DNA of 55,721 nt. It comes from Muricoccus nepalensis. GTDB taxonomy: Bacteria > Pseudomonadota > Alphaproteobacteria > Acetobacterales > Acetobacteraceae. Location: NCBI RefSeq assembly GCF_006438825.1, contig NZ_RCZP01000034.1, positions 1 to 55,721 on the forward strand, in the 5' to 3' direction. Positions 8,652 to 17,883 of the stretch are shown in pieces. Position 1 is the stretch's first letter. Every line of letters begins with the position of its first letter. Position numbers and translations under genes: made by a program. The notes under the pieces are model-generated. The model ran no database searches. It was not told the origin of the DNA and saw only the letters and a program-made list of their open reading frames with translations.

Positions 8652-9227
8652 TCAGCCCTCCCGGATGGTGACGCTGCGCGGCAGGGCGGCGATGCGATCG
8701 CCCGCGCAGAGGACGACGTCCACGCCAAGCGGGAAGCGCGCGCGGCTCGCCGCCCAGGCGTCGACGAAGCCATCGGGCGCGCCCGCCACCCGCAACCGGT
8801 GCTCGCGCTCGATCCCGGGGCCGGCCAAGTGCCACCCGTGACCCTCCTCCAGCGTGGCGACCTGCAGGATGAGGGTCGCGGCGCGCTGCGGCTCCTCGTC
8901 TGTGCCCGGGTCCAGCACCGCGAGTGCGGGCGGCGCGCCGGTGGCCAGGACGAAGGCGGCGTCGCCGGGCGCCGCCACCAGGGGGCAGCCCGCGTGGAAC
9001 ACCGCCCATTCCGCCGCCGTCACGCCGGCGTCGAGCCAGAGCGGCGTCTCGGCATCCACCAGCGCCAGCAGCACGGCGCCGGCGGCGGGCGAGAGCGGCG
9101 CGGGCGGGGCCGGAGAGCGGGGCAGGCGCTGAACGCGACCGGGCCTCGCCACGGCCTCCAGCACGGCGCGGAAGGCTGATTGCGCGTCCGCCACCGGATC
9201 GGCAAAGCCGGGCAGAAGGCCGCTCAC
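8652..9227 (-). CDS. phnH: C-P lyase subunit PhnH
   Basis: PhnH forms a homodimer within the PhnGHIJ core complex; it has no catalytic residues of its own. The 191-residue length is normal. Recognisable family segments are the N-terminal LLPGFADPVADAQSAFRAVL, the LAVLDPGTDEEPQRAATLI region and the C-terminal end with FPLGVDVVLCAGDRIAALPR. Translation is coupled to phnG by a 4-bp overlap at 9224-9227. Confidence 0.93.
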   Translation of the reverse strand: MSGLLPGFADPVADAQSAFRAVLEAVARPGRVQRLPRSPAPPAPLSPAAGAVLLALVDAETPLWLDAGVTAAEWAVFHAGCPLVAAPGDAAFVLATGAPPALAVLDPGTDEEPQRAATLILQVATLEEGHGWHLAGPGIEREHRLRVAGAPDGFVDAWAASRARFPLGVDVVLCAGDRIAALPRSVTIREG

Positions 9228-9694
9228 CGGGTCGTCTCCATGGCCAGGAAGCGCACGCGGGTGGCGGCGGCCTTTCGCGCGGTCGCGGCGCGCGCCTCCG
9301 CCTGCTCGGCCGCCAGCGGCTCGACCACCGCGGCTAGCAGCGCGGCGCGGCGGGGGGGGTGCTGCAGGGCCGCGTCCAGGGCGGCGGCCAGCTCGGCTCC
9401 GCGGTGGTCGCGGCCGGCGAGATAGGCGTGGCCAACGGTGCCGTCCCCCAGCCGCACCGCGCAGCGGGTCACCGTCATCTCGCCGAGGTTGAAGGGCGCG
9501 CCGTCCCCGCCCGCGCGGCCGCGCACCATGACGAGGCCCGTCTCCGGTCCCCGCAGGCGCGTGTGCGGCGGCAGCGGCGGGGCATCTGCCAGCCGCGCCG
9601 CGATTCCCGCGGCACCGGCACGGGCGATTACGCCCATCCAGCGGCGACGTTCGTCGTCCGCGGGGCGACGCTCCTGCTCCACGTCCACGCTCAT
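9224..9694 (-). CDS. phnG: C-P lyase subunit PhnG
   Basis: PhnG is the small core subunit of C-P lyase and pairs with PhnI. The 156-residue protein carries the family segments RRRWMGVIARA near the N-terminus, GEMTVTRCAVRL and VGHAYLAGRDHRGAELAAALDA. The ATG at 9694 overlaps the phnM stop by 4 bp and fits the family better than the alternative 12 codons upstream, whose extra residues are only Gly/Arg. Confidence 0.92.
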   Translation of the reverse strand: MSVDVEQERRPADDERRRWMGVIARAGAAGIAARLADAPPLPPHTRLRGPETGLVMVRGRAGGDGAPFNLGEMTVTRCAVRLGDGTVGHAYLAGRDHRGAELAAALDAALQHPPRRAALLAAVVEPLAAEQAEARAATARKAAATRVRFLAMETTR

Positions 9695-10857
9695 GCGGCC
9701 TCCGCCACCGCCTCGGCCGTGCCCGTCCATCCGTCGGAATGGATCATCCGCCCGTCACGCCAAACGGCACGCACGCGCGGCGGCGGGGCGCCGGGGGCCT
9801 CGGAGACGTCCAGCAGCACGAGGTCCGCGCGACGGCCGGGCGCGATGACGCCGCGATCCCCGAGCCCCGCGGCGCGCGCCGGGTTCGCGGTCAGCAGGGC
9901 GATGGCGGCGTGCAGCGGCAGCCGTCCCTCCCGCACCCAGCCCAAGGCGGCGGGCAGCATCGCGCCCTGGTGGTAGTCGGCCGCCAGCGCGTCCAGGAGC
10001 CCGGCCTCCAGCACGGTCGCCGCCGTGATGTTGCCGGTCATGGAGCGGCCGCGCAGCGCGTTCGGCGCGCCCATCAGCGTCGCCATCCCGGCCTCGCGCG
10101 CGGCGCGCGCCGCCTCCAGCGTGACGGGGAACTCCGAGATGGTGGCGCCGAGGTCGCGCATCAGCCTGACCTTGGCCGGCGTGTCGTCGTCGTGAGAGGA
10201 GATCGGCAGGCCCTGGGCGCGGGCCAGCTCTGTGACAGCGCGCGCCACGTCCCAGGCTGCGGGCGCCGCCATGCGGGCACGGGCGCGGGCCTCCGCTTCC
10301 TCGGGCGCGTGGCCGTGCGCCCGGGCGGAGTAGGCGACATACTGCTCCACGTCGCGGTACTGCCCCTGGCCGGGCGTGTGGTCGGTCAGCGAGACCATGT
10401 CCACCATCCGGCGGGACAGGAGGTCGCGCAGCACCGGTTCGGCGCGGTCGTTGGTGATCTCGAAGCGCGCATGGACGCGGAGATCGGTGCGGGCCTGCCC
10501 GCGCATCCCCGCGATCGCCTCCACGACCGCGCGGGCCATCTCCTCGCTCCGCAACCCGCGCTTGCCCTCGGCGAAGGAGACCCCGGCGAAGGCCGTGGTG
10601 ACGCCCGAGGCGGCCAGTCGCGAGTCGAGGTTGCTGACTGCGACCTCGAGCGGGAAGCCGCAATCGGGGCGCGGCTCCACCTCCTTCTCGATCATGTCGC
10701 CGTGCAGGTCGACTAGGCCGGGGATGAGTGTCAGCACCGGCCGCTTGCCGAAGCTCGGCACCTCGATCACCTCGACGATGCATCCGTCCTCAACGCGTAC
10801 CGCGCCGCGGGGCAGCACGCGGTCGGGCAGGACAATCCGGAGGTCAGCGATCCACAT
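9691..10857 (-). CDS. phnM: Alpha-D-ribose 1-methylphosphonate 5-triphosphate diphosphatase PhnM
   Basis: PhnM removes pyrophosphate from the triphosphate intermediate to give ribose 1-methylphosphonate 5-phosphate, the PhnJ substrate. The 388-residue amidohydrolase-fold protein has GLVDLHGDMIEKEVEPRPD (metal-binding His/Asp), SLTDHTPGQGQYR and SSHDDDTPAKV, all matching PhnM. Here it precedes phnG rather than following phnL as in E. coli, so the operon order is F-M-G-H-I-J-K-L-N. Its start overlaps the phnF end by 14 bp. Confidence 0.94.
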   Translation of the reverse strand: MWIADLRIVLPDRVLPRGAVRVEDGCIVEVIEVPSFGKRPVLTLIPGLVDLHGDMIEKEVEPRPDCGFPLEVAVSNLDSRLAASGVTTAFAGVSFAEGKRGLRSEEMARAVVEAIAGMRGQARTDLRVHARFEITNDRAEPVLRDLLSRRMVDMVSLTDHTPGQGQYRDVEQYVAYSARAHGHAPEEAEARARARMAAPAAWDVARAVTELARAQGLPISSHDDDTPAKVRLMRDLGATISEFPVTLEAARAAREAGMATLMGAPNALRGRSMTGNITAATVLEAGLLDALAADYHQGAMLPAALGWVREGRLPLHAAIALLTANPARAAGLGDRGVIAPGRRADLVLLDVSEAPGAPPPRVRAVWRDGRMIHSDGWTGTAEAVAEAA

Positions 10858-11620
10858 CGGTCATCTCCTGGTGCGCGCGGCCCTTGCTTTCGGGCGGGCG
10901 CTCGTTGTCGACCAGGAGCTGCACGCGCTCCCCGGCCCAGACGGTTTCGGAACAGGTGATCGGGACGCCCGACAGGTCGGCGTCCACCTTTCGGACAACC
11001 AGCACCGGGTGCGTCGCGGGCTGGTCGAGCCACGAGGCCTCGTCGGCCGTGGGCAGCCGCGTCACGATGGTGCTTCGCAGCCGGAGGTAGTCGTCCACCC
11101 CATGGGCGGCGAGCACCTCGCTGGCGCCGCCCCCGGCCTGGCAGGCCTCCAGCAGCCCGGGGAAGCGACGCGCTGGGTACCAGGCGTTCGAGAGGTTGAT
11201 CGGGACGGCATCCGCGAAGCCGAGGCGGAGGATGTTGTAGGCGCGTGCCCCCGGCGGCAGGTCCAGCACCTCCGCCACCTCGGGCGGCGCGACCAGCTCG
11301 GCCCCGCGCAGGAACCGCGCGGAGGGCTCGCGCCCCTGGTCGAGGAGGTTGCGCGAGAAGCGCGTGCGCTCGGACAGCCGGTAGCCGAGCAACTCCGTCC
11401 GGCGGACGTAAGTCCCGCTTCCCTGAAGGGTTTGAACAAGGCCCCGCGTCTGTAGGGCGGCCAAGGCACGGCGCACGCTGTGCCGGCCCACGGCGAACCG
11501 CGCCATCAGCGCGGGTTCCGGCGGCAGTTGCTCGCCCGGGCTCAGGCGTCCATTACGGATCTCTGCCGTCAGGCAGGTCTCCACCGTGCGCCAGTCGGCA
11601 GGAAGGGAGGTCTTCGTCAT
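10844..11620 (-). CDS. phnF: GntR-family (HutC subfamily) regulator PhnF
   Basis: PhnF heads the C-P lyase operon and probably represses it. Residues about 15-75 form a winged helix (ALMARFAVGRHSVRRALAAL then GLVQTLQGSGTYV); the rest is a UTRA effector domain (LDLPPGARAYNILRLGFAD). I prefer the ATG at 11620 (258 residues), because an in-frame ATG at 11662 would sit directly against the Pho box and upstream of the expected transcript start; it would also translate through a 12-bp palindrome. The effector is unknown; a phosphonate or pathway intermediate is plausible. Confidence 0.88.
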   Translation of the reverse strand: MTKTSLPADWRTVETCLTAEIRNGRLSPGEQLPPEPALMARFAVGRHSVRRALAALQTRGLVQTLQGSGTYVRRTELLGYRLSERTRFSRNLLDQGREPSARFLRGAELVAPPEVAEVLDLPPGARAYNILRLGFADAVPINLSNAWYPARRFPGLLEACQAGGGASEVLAAHGVDDYLRLRSTIVTRLPTADEASWLDQPATHPVLVVRKVDADLSGVPITCSETVWAGERVQLLVDNERPPESKGRAHQEMTDVDR

Positions 11621-11644
11621 CGTTTCCGGAGCGCTCCTTACCAC

Positions 11645-11656
11645 TCGTTCGAACGA
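11645..11656 (-). promoter_or_regulatory. Palindrome TCGTTCGAACGA, candidate PhnF operator
   Basis: This perfect 12-bp palindrome lies 24 bp upstream of the chosen phnF start and 7 bp downstream of the Pho box, roughly where the -10 region or transcript start should be. GntR-family repressors bind short inverted repeats at their own promoters. Assignment to PhnF rests on position only. Confidence 0.4.
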
Positions 11657-11663
11657 CTTCATG

Positions 11664-11681
11664 GTGACGGCTGGATGAAAA
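11664..11681 (-). promoter_or_regulatory. Putative PhoB box upstream of phnF
   Basis: Read on the minus strand, the site is TTTTCAT, a 4-bp spacer, then CCGTCAC, matching the CTGTCAT-N4-CTGTCAC pattern at 5 and 6 of 7 positions. It points toward phnF. With the box as the -35 element, transcription would begin close to the palindrome at 11645-11656, suggesting joint control by PhoB (activation) and PhnF (repression). Confidence 0.55.
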
Positions 11682-11876
11682 ATCGGCGTCGCTTTCCACG
11701 ACCGGCGGCGAGCGATTAGGTGCTCCTCGCCGGCGTCGCCAAATCTTCACCGAACCGACGCCTGCCTGTTCCGGACGGATGGGCAGAGCAGCCGCGGCAT
11801 ACGATGGCTCGGCGATCCATCCGGGAGGGTGGTCGCCTCGCCAGCCGTGCCCGGCACGAGCAAGAGGACGTTGACG

Positions 11877-12551
11877 ATGATCGAGGAAGCGCAGCCACCC
11901 GCGGCCACGATGCCCCCGGATCCCGACACGGCCGGCAAGTCCCTCAACGAGCAGCCCTCGATCCACCCCACGGCCCAGGTCCGGGACACCCACTTTGGCC
12001 GCTTCTGCGAGGTGGGCGCGGGCACCCGCGTCGCCGAGAGCGTCTTCGGCGACTACAGCTACGTCGCGCGCGACAGCGACATCATCTACACGGAAATGGG
12101 CCGCTTCTGCTCCGTCGCGGCGGGGGTGCGGATCAACCCGGGCAACCACCCGCTCGAGCGCGTGGCCCTGAACCACTTCACCTACCGCTCCTCCGCCTAC
12201 GGCCTGGGGGAGGACGACGCGGCCTTCTTCGACTGGCGCCGCTCCCACCGGGTGACGATGGGGCATGACGTCTGGATCGGGCACGGGGCGGTGGTCCTGC
12301 CTGGCGTGACCATCGGCACCGGCGCCGCGATCGGCGCGGGCGCGGTGGTATCGAAGGACGTGCCGGACTTCGCCATCGTCGTCGGCGTTCCCGGCCGCGT
12401 GCTGCGCCACCGCTTCCCGCCCGAGATCGTTGCGGCCCTCCAGCGCATCGGCTGGTGGAACTGGCCGCACGCGCGATTGGGCGAGGCGATGCGGGACTTC
12501 CGCCACCTGAGCGCCGAGGCCTTCTGCGCGAAGCACGACCCCGGCGCCTGA
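11877..12551 (+). CDS. Phosphonate-associated hexapeptide-repeat transferase
   Basis: This 224-residue protein has left-handed beta-helix hexapeptide repeats ([20 protein letters not shown], then [20 protein letters not shown]) and the catalytic-type loop [11 protein letters not shown] of chloramphenicol/xenobiotic acetyltransferases. It fits the subfamily of such transferases that recurs beside C-P lyase genes. The family probably acylates a phosphonate or sugar-type intermediate, but no substrate is established. The ATG at 11877 follows AGAGG with 9-bp spacing. It is transcribed divergently from phnF and is followed 23 bp later by the hydrolase gene, so the two likely form an operon. Confidence 0.8.
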   Translation: MIEEAQPPAATMPPDPDTAGKSLNEQPSIHPTAQVRDTHFGRFCEVGAGTRVAESVFGDYSYVARDSDIIYTEMGRFCSVAAGVRINPGNHPLERVALNHFTYRSSAYGLGEDDAAFFDWRRSHRVTMGHDVWIGHGAVVLPGVTIGTGAAIGAGAVVSKDVPDFAIVVGVPGRVLRHRFPPEIVAALQRIGWWNWPHARLGEAMRDFRHLSAEAFCAKHDPGA

Positions 12552-12574
12552 CGCGCCCCCACCGGAGCCACACC

Positions 12575-14020
12575 TTGCCATCCATCACCGCCAGCCGCGT
12601 CCTCATCGTGCTCTTCGACGGGCTCCGCCCGGACATGGCGACGCCGGAGCGCATGCCCGCTCTTGCCGCTTTCCTGAACGGTGCGCGGCGCTTCACGGAA
12701 TCCTCCTCGGTCTTTCCCTCCCTCACCCGCGTCTGCGCGACGACCATCGGCACGGGGCAGCCGCCGGCCGTCACGGGGATCGTCAACAACGCCTTCCCGG
12801 ATCCGGCGGCGCGGGAGGGACGCTTCCTGGACACCTCCTCCGCCGGGGACATGCGCCGCGGCACCGCCCTGCACGGGCCGGGCTTCGTCGCGACGCCCCG
12901 CTTCGCGGATGCGCTGGCCGCCGCCGGCCGCCGCTTCGCCCTCGTCCACAGCGGCTCGGCCGGCGGCGCCTACCTGCTTGACCCGCGCGCGAAGGCGAAC
13001 GGCTCCTTCGTCCTCAGCCTCTCCGGGCGGGACGCCACCGAGACGCCCGAGGCCTGGGACAAGGTCGTGGCCCGCCTCGGCCCGCCGCCCGCGGCACCGC
13101 CCGACCGGATCCCGCTCGTGGAATATGCCAGTCGCGCCATGGCCGAGGTGGTGCTGCCCGAGCTGCAACCGGACGTCGCGCTGCTCTGGCTGACCGAGCC
13201 GGACTGGTCCTTCCACTACCGCGGCATGGACGCGCCCGAGACCCGCGAGGCCATGCTGGCCGCGGACCGGGCCTTCGCCCTGGTGCTGGAAGCGGCCTCG
13301 CGCCTGCCCGTGGAGGAGCGGATGGCCGTAATCGCCATGTCCGACCACGGGCATGTCGGCACCACCGGGCGCTTCGACCTCGTGACCGAACTCGCCCTCC
13401 TCGACGTCGAGGCGTCCCTGGACCGGCCGGGCGCGGATGTCTCGGTGGCCGCGGGCACCATGTGCTGGCTCTGGCCGCGCGCGCCCGATGCGGCGCGGCT
13501 TAGCCGGCTGGCGGCCGCGCTGCAGGAACGGCCCTGGTGTGGGGCGTTGCTGGCCGCCGGCGGCGACGGGGTGGAGGGCCCCTTCCCCGGAACCTTCGAC
13601 CTCGCCCTGGTGAATGCCGACCACGCGCGCGCCGCCCCGCTGCTGCTCCAGATGCGCGGCGGGCCCGAGGACGATCCCTATGGCCTTCCCGGCCGCAGCC
13701 CCATTGTTGGCAAGGACTTCCCGCCCGGCGGCGGCATGCATGGCGGGCTGCACCGGCGGGAGATGGCGAACCTCATGGCCCTCTCCGCGCCCGGCCTGCC
13801 GTCCGGCGACGACGCCTCCCCGGTCGGGCTGGTGGACGTGGCCCCGACGCTGCTGTCCCTCCTGGACGTGGCCCCCGTGGCGCCGCTGCCGGGCCGGCCG
13901 CTCTGGGCTCCAGCACGGGAGGCGCGGGTGCTGACGACTGGCCGGGGCGAGTACCGGCAATACCTGGCCGTCGCCGGCGAGGGGCGCGGCAGCATCGTGC
14001 GCGACGGGGGGCGCCTCTAG
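12575..14020 (+). CDS. Alkaline-phosphatase-superfamily (NPP-like) hydrolase
   Basis: This 481-residue protein has the nucleotide pyrophosphatase/phosphodiesterase layout: D15 in VLIVLFDG as a zinc ligand, nucleophile T51 in FPSLTRVCAT, then metal-site residues in TEPDWSFHYRG, MSDHGH and GGGMHGG. No signal peptide is visible, so it is probably cytosolic. Phosphonoacetate hydrolase and nucleotide phosphodiesterases share this fold. The substrate cannot be read from sequence, but the position next to C-P lyase genes suggests a phosphoester or phosphonate. The start is a TTG at 12575 preceded by GGAG; no ATG fits the conserved N-terminus. Confidence 0.75.
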   Translation: MPSITASRVLIVLFDGLRPDMATPERMPALAAFLNGARRFTESSSVFPSLTRVCATTIGTGQPPAVTGIVNNAFPDPAAREGRFLDTSSAGDMRRGTALHGPGFVATPRFADALAAAGRRFALVHSGSAGGAYLLDPRAKANGSFVLSLSGRDATETPEAWDKVVARLGPPPAAPPDRIPLVEYASRAMAEVVLPELQPDVALLWLTEPDWSFHYRGMDAPETREAMLAADRAFALVLEAASRLPVEERMAVIAMSDHGHVGTTGRFDLVTELALLDVEASLDRPGADVSVAAGTMCWLWPRAPDAARLSRLAAALQERPWCGALLAAGGDGVEGPFPGTFDLALVNADHARAAPLLLQMRGGPEDDPYGLPGRSPIVGKDFPPGGGMHGGLHRREMANLMALSAPGLPSGDDASPVGLVDVAPTLLSLLDVAPVAPLPGRPLWAPAREARVLTTGRGEYRQYLAVAGEGRGSIVRDGGRL

Positions 14021-14037
14021 CGGCCGGCGCGGGGCTT

Positions 14038-14063
14038 CCGGCGGGACGCTGCCCTCCCGCCGG
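14038..14063. terminator. Hairpin between convergent operons
   Basis: A perfect 9-bp stem, CCGGCGGGA (14038-14046) with TCCCGCCGG (14055-14063), lies between the stops of the rightward hydrolase gene and the leftward dppC-like gene. It lacks a T-run on either side, so it is a plausible but weak or Rho-assisted bidirectional terminator. Confidence 0.5.
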
Positions 14064-14067
14064 GGCC

Positions 14068-14949
14068 TCAGCGCAGCGTGGGGTCCAGCCGGTCCCGCAG
14101 CCAGTCGCCGACGAGGCTCACCGAGAGCGTCGTCAGCACGATCACCGAGGAGGGCGCGAGCAGGATCCAGGGCGCCCGCGTCAGGTACTCCCGCCCGTAG
14201 CCGACCATGTTGCCCAGCGACGTCATCGGCGGCTGCACGCCGAGGCCGAGGAAGGAGAGGCCGCTCTCCAGCAGGATGATCTCGGGAAAGGCGAGGGTCA
14301 TCGAGACGATGAGCGTGGAGGCGATGTTCGGCAGCACGTGGCGGCCGTAGACGCGCCACGGCGAGGCGCCGAGCCCCTTCACCGCCGCCGCATAGCCCTG
14401 CGAGCCCGCGCTGACCGCGAGCCCCCGCGCGATGCGCGCGTACCGCTCCCAACCGTTCAGCCCGAGCAGGCAGATGAAGAGCGGCAGAGAGTTGCCGAAG
14501 AAGGCGAGCACGGCCAGCGCGAGGATGAGGAAGGGCATGGCGGCCTGGAAGTCCACCAGCGCCAGCACCGCCTGCTCCACAAGCCCGCGGAAATGCGCGG
14601 CGAGGAAGCCCAGCGTCACGCCGAGCACGGCCGAGATGGCGGTGGCGCCGAAGGCGATCAGCAGGCTCATCCGGATGGAGGTGATCAGGCGCGAGAGGAC
14701 GTCGCGCCCCAGCTCGTCCGTTCCCAGCGCGTGCAGCCAGGCACCACCCATGCCCACCGGCGGCGAGAGGCGGTTGCGCAGGTCCAGCGCCGTGTAGGGA
14801 AAGGGGCTGAGAAGGTCCGCCGCGACGGCGACCAGCAGCATCAGCGCCAGCCAGCCGAGGGCGAGGACCACCGGCACGGGGAGACGCGCCCGCCGCCGCG
14901 TGCGCGGCGCCGAGACCGCGGCCGCGGCGTCGAAGGAGACGTCGGACAT
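14068..14949 (-). CDS. Dpp/Opp-type ABC transporter permease (DppC-like)
   Basis: This 293-residue inner-membrane permease of the dipeptide/oligopeptide family is the last gene of the PMH operon. Family markers are the periplasmic LHALGTDELGRDVLSRLI, and the ATPase-contacting loop AAAVKGLGASPWRVYGRHVLPN. The C-terminal FLGLGVQPPMTSLGNMVGYG is also typical of DppC. It begins with a short cytoplasmic tail and has about six hydrophobic segments. Its ATG shares a base with the preceding stop at 14949. The substrate is unlikely to be just peptides, given the operon (see the PMH entry). Confidence 0.88.
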   Translation of the reverse strand: MSDVSFDAAAAVSAPRTRRRARLPVPVVLALGWLALMLLVAVAADLLSPFPYTALDLRNRLSPPVGMGGAWLHALGTDELGRDVLSRLITSIRMSLLIAFGATAISAVLGVTLGFLAAHFRGLVEQAVLALVDFQAAMPFLILALAVLAFFGNSLPLFICLLGLNGWERYARIARGLAVSAGSQGYAAAVKGLGASPWRVYGRHVLPNIASTLIVSMTLAFPEIILLESGLSFLGLGVQPPMTSLGNMVGYGREYLTRAPWILLAPSSVIVLTTLSVSLVGDWLRDRLDPTLR

Positions 14950-15884
14950 CAGGCGGTCGCCTCCCGGGGGGCGGCGCGGAGGCGCGGGTCGAGCACGCCG
15001 TAGAGAAGGTCCACCACCAGGTTCGCGCTCACCATGGTCGTCGCGACGAGGAGGAGGATGCACTGCACCACCGCCAGGTCGCGGTTCGCCACCGCCACCA
15101 CCAACAGGCGCCCCACGCCCGGCCAGGAGAAGACGCTCTCCACCACCACCGCGCCGGCGAGAAGGCTGCCCACCATGAAGCCGACGATGGTGACGGTCGG
15201 GATGGCCGCGTTGGGCAGGCCGTGGCGCCGCACCGCCCGCGCCCAGGGCACGCCCTTGGCAAGGGCGGTGCGCATGTAGGGCTGTCCCAGCACCTCCAGC
15301 ATGGCGGAACGGGTGAAGCGCGCGAGCACCGCCGCGCCGCCGATGCCCAGGGTGAGGACGGGCAGCACCGCGTGCCGCCAGTTCTCCTGCCCGCCGGACG
15401 GCAGCCAGCCGAGCTGCACCGCGAAGACGAGCACGAGCACGAGGCCCAGCACGAAGGAGGGCACGGTGAAGCCCGCCACCGCCAGCAGCATCACCGCGCG
15501 GTCCGCGAACGAGTTGCGGTGCAGGGCGGCGTAGATCCCGGCGGGGATGCCGATGCCGAGCTTCATCAAGAGCGCCGGCAGGGTGAGCGCGAGGGTGGCG
15601 GGGATGCGCTCCGCCACCAGCTCGACCGCGGGCCGGCCGTCCCGCATGGATTGGCCGAGATCGCCCCGGAAGATCGCCGCGAAGTAGCGGAGATACTGCT
15701 GCCAGATCGGGTCGTTCAGCCCCCAAGCCTGGCGAAAGGCCGCGACGGCCTCCGGCGGGGCGTCGGCGGACAGGATCAGCAGCGCGGGATCGCCCGACAG
15801 CCGCAGCACGACGAAGGCGAAGGTGACCACCAGCACGAGCGTCAGCAGCGCGCGGGCGAGGCGAAGGCCGAGGAAGCGAAGCAT
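14949..15884 (-). CDS. Dpp/Opp-type ABC transporter permease (DppB-like)
   Basis: This 311-residue permease partners the DppC-like protein. It has the DppB N-terminus ([20 protein letters not shown]), the GDLGQSMRDGRPAVELVAERI segment in the first periplasmic loop, and the EAA-type loop YMRTALAKGVPWARAVRRH. About six membrane segments are evident. Start and stop codons overlap those of the flanking genes by one base each, implying strict translational coupling within the operon. Confidence 0.88.
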   Translation of the reverse strand: MLRFLGLRLARALLTLVLVVTFAFVVLRLSGDPALLILSADAPPEAVAAFRQAWGLNDPIWQQYLRYFAAIFRGDLGQSMRDGRPAVELVAERIPATLALTLPALLMKLGIGIPAGIYAALHRNSFADRAVMLLAVAGFTVPSFVLGLVLVLVFAVQLGWLPSGGQENWRHAVLPVLTLGIGGAAVLARFTRSAMLEVLGQPYMRTALAKGVPWARAVRRHGLPNAAIPTVTIVGFMVGSLLAGAVVVESVFSWPGVGRLLVVAVANRDLAVVQCILLLVATTMVSANLVVDLLYGVLDPRLRAAPREATA

Positions 15885-16906
15885 CAGGCGGCCTCCATCG
15901 CCGGCTGCGGCAGGCCGGCGCCCGGCGCGACCTCTCCCTGCGCCACGTGGCAGGCCACCAGTCGCCGGTCGGAAGCCCGCGGCTTCAGCACCGGCACCTC
16001 CCGCGCGCAGAGCGCGGCGGCGAGGGCGCAGCGGGGGTGGAAGGCGCAGCCCGGGGGGCGCGCGGCGGGGTTTGGCGGGTCACCCTTCAGCACGATGCGC
16101 CCGCCGCGCCGCCCCGGATGGGGGATCGCCGAGACGAGCGCCTGCGCGTAGGGGTGCGCGGGGGCGTGCAGCACGTCGTCGGGCTCGCCCTCCTCCACCA
16201 CGCGGCCGAGATACATGACGGCCACGCGGTGGCTCATCTGCCGCACCGCGCGCAGGTCGTGGCTGATGAAGAGCATCGCGACCCCCGTGCGCGCCTGCAC
16301 CTCCGCGAGAAGGTTCATCACCTGCGCCTGGATTGAGACGTCGAGCGCGCTGATCGGCTCGTCGCAGACGAGCAGGTCTGGCGAGGTGGCCAGGGCGCGC
16401 GCGAGGACGGCGCGCTGGCGCTGGCCGCCGGAAAGCTCGTGTGGGAAGCTCCGCGCGTGGTCCGGTCGCAGGCCGACGCTGCGCAGCAGCGCCGTCACCC
16501 GCACCGGGCGGTCCGCGCGGGTGCCGATGCCGTGGATCTCCAGCGGCTCCGCCACCTGCGTCCCGATGTCGAGCCGGCGGTCCAGCGCTCCCAGCGGGTC
16601 CTGGTAGACCATCGCCATGCGCGCCCGGAGGCGGCGCCACGCCGGCGTGCCGGGGGCCGGCATGCGCTCGTTGGCGAAGGCGACGCCGCCGGAGTCCGGC
16701 ACCTCGAGGCCCAGCACCATGCGCCCGGTCGTGGACTTGCCGCAGCCGGATTCGCCGACCAGCCCCAGCGTCTGCCCGCGGCGCAGCGTGAGGGAGACGC
16801 CGTCCACCGCCCGCACCTCCGCGGGGCGCCCGAACATCCCGCGGCGCATCGCGTAGCGGCGCACGAGGTCCTGCGCGTGCAGGAGGGGTTCGTCGTTCAC
16901 GCTCAT
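15884..16906 (-). CDS. Dpp/Opp-type ABC transporter ATP-binding protein (DppF-like)
   Basis: This 340-residue ATPase has Walker [10 protein letters not shown], signature [16 protein letters not shown] and Walker [14 protein letters not shown], followed by the oligopeptide C-terminal domain with [20 protein letters not shown], whose cysteines bind an [4Fe-4S] cluster in some homologues. The N-terminal [19 protein letters not shown] is characteristic of the DppF/OppF half. It overlaps the DppD-like gene by 4 bp. Confidence 0.88.
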   Translation of the reverse strand: MSVNDEPLLHAQDLVRRYAMRRGMFGRPAEVRAVDGVSLTLRRGQTLGLVGESGCGKSTTGRMVLGLEVPDSGGVAFANERMPAPGTPAWRRLRARMAMVYQDPLGALDRRLDIGTQVAEPLEIHGIGTRADRPVRVTALLRSVGLRPDHARSFPHELSGGQRQRAVLARALATSPDLLVCDEPISALDVSIQAQVMNLLAEVQARTGVAMLFISHDLRAVRQMSHRVAVMYLGRVVEEGEPDDVLHAPAHPYAQALVSAIPHPGRRGGRIVLKGDPPNPAARPPGCAFHPRCALAAALCAREVPVLKPRASDRRLVACHVAQGEVAPGAGLPQPAMEAA

Positions 16907-17883
16907 GCGCTCATCAGCTCCCGCGCGGCGCCCTGGGGCAGCGGCCGGATGCAGGCGGCCCGATGGGCCGGGGCGACGGTGGAGAGCCGCGGCACCGCCT
17001 CCTCACAGGCCGCCACGCGGCGCGGGCAGCGCGGCGCGTAGGCGCAGCCCGGCGGCATGGCCCAGGGCTCGGGCACGCCGCCGGGAATGGCGGCCAGCGG
17101 CCGGCGCGCCCCGTCGATCGGCGGCAGCGCGGCCAGCAGCCCGGCGGCGTAGGGATGGGCGGGCGCGGCGAAGAGGTCGGCCGCCGCCGTCTCCTCCACG
17201 ATCCGCCCGGCATACATCACGCAGACCCGCTCGCAGGTCTCCGCGACGACGCCGAGGTCGTGGGAGATGAGGACCAGCGCCATGCCCGTGTCCCGCCGGA
17301 TCTCCGCCAGCAACTCCAGGATCTGCGCCTGGATCGTTACGTCGAGCGCCGTGGTGGGCTCGTCGGCCACCAGCAGCTCCGGCGCGCCGGCCAGCGCCAT
17401 GGCGATCATCACGCGCTGGTTCTGCCCGCCCGAGAGCTCGTGCGGGTAGGCGTCCAGCCGCCGCCGCGCGTCAGGCATGCCCACGCGGTCCAGCAGGCGC
17501 CGCGCCTCCTCCCGAGCCGCGGCGCCGGTGGTCCCGCGATGCAGGGCCAGCGCCTCGGTGATCTGTCGCCCGATCCGGTGGACGGGGTTGAGACTGCTGG
17601 CGGGGTCCTGGAAGATCATGGCCACGCGCCCGCCGCGCACGGCATCCAGCGTGGCCGGCGGCGCGCCGAGGATTTCTTGCCCGTCCAGCCGCACGCTGCC
17701 GCCGACCCGCGCCTTGCCCGGCAGCAGGCCGAGGGCCGCAAGCCAGGTGACGGACTTGCCGCAGCCGGATTCCCCCACGAGCGCGACCGCTTCGCCGCGC
17801 CCGACGGAAAGGTCCACGCTGCGCAGCGCGGGCACCCCGTCGAAGGCGGCGGTGAGTCCGGTGATCTCGACCAGCGGCGGCAT
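16903..17883 (-). CDS. Dpp/Opp-type ABC transporter ATP-binding protein (DppD-like)
   Basis: This 326-residue ATPase has Walker [10 protein letters not shown], the DppD-typical [13 protein letters not shown], signature [16 protein letters not shown] and Walker [14 protein letters not shown]. The C-terminal cysteine region [20 protein letters not shown] is also present. The open frame extends 81 codons upstream, but the ATG at 17883 overlaps the preceding stop (TGATG) and gives the conserved start [16 protein letters not shown]. With the DppF-like protein it forms the heterodimeric motor. Confidence 0.88.
   Translation of the reverse strand: MPPLVEITGLTAAFDGVPALRSVDLSVGRGEAVALVGESGCGKSVTWLAALGLLPGKARVGGSVRLDGQEILGAPPATLDAVRGGRVAMIFQDPASSLNPVHRIGRQITEALALHRGTTGAAAREEARRLLDRVGMPDARRRLDAYPHELSGGQNQRVMIAMALAGAPELLVADEPTTALDVTIQAQILELLAEIRRDTGMALVLISHDLGVVAETCERVCVMYAGRIVEETAAADLFAAPAHPYAAGLLAALPPIDGARRPLAAIPGGVPEPWAMPPGCAYAPRCPRRVAACEEAVPRLSTVAPAHRAACIRPLPQGAARELMSA

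Noticed and set aside
11620-11662. Upstream ATG for phnF at 11662
   Set aside because: It touches the Pho box and would need a transcript start upstream of the activator site. The 14 added residues do not resemble the family.
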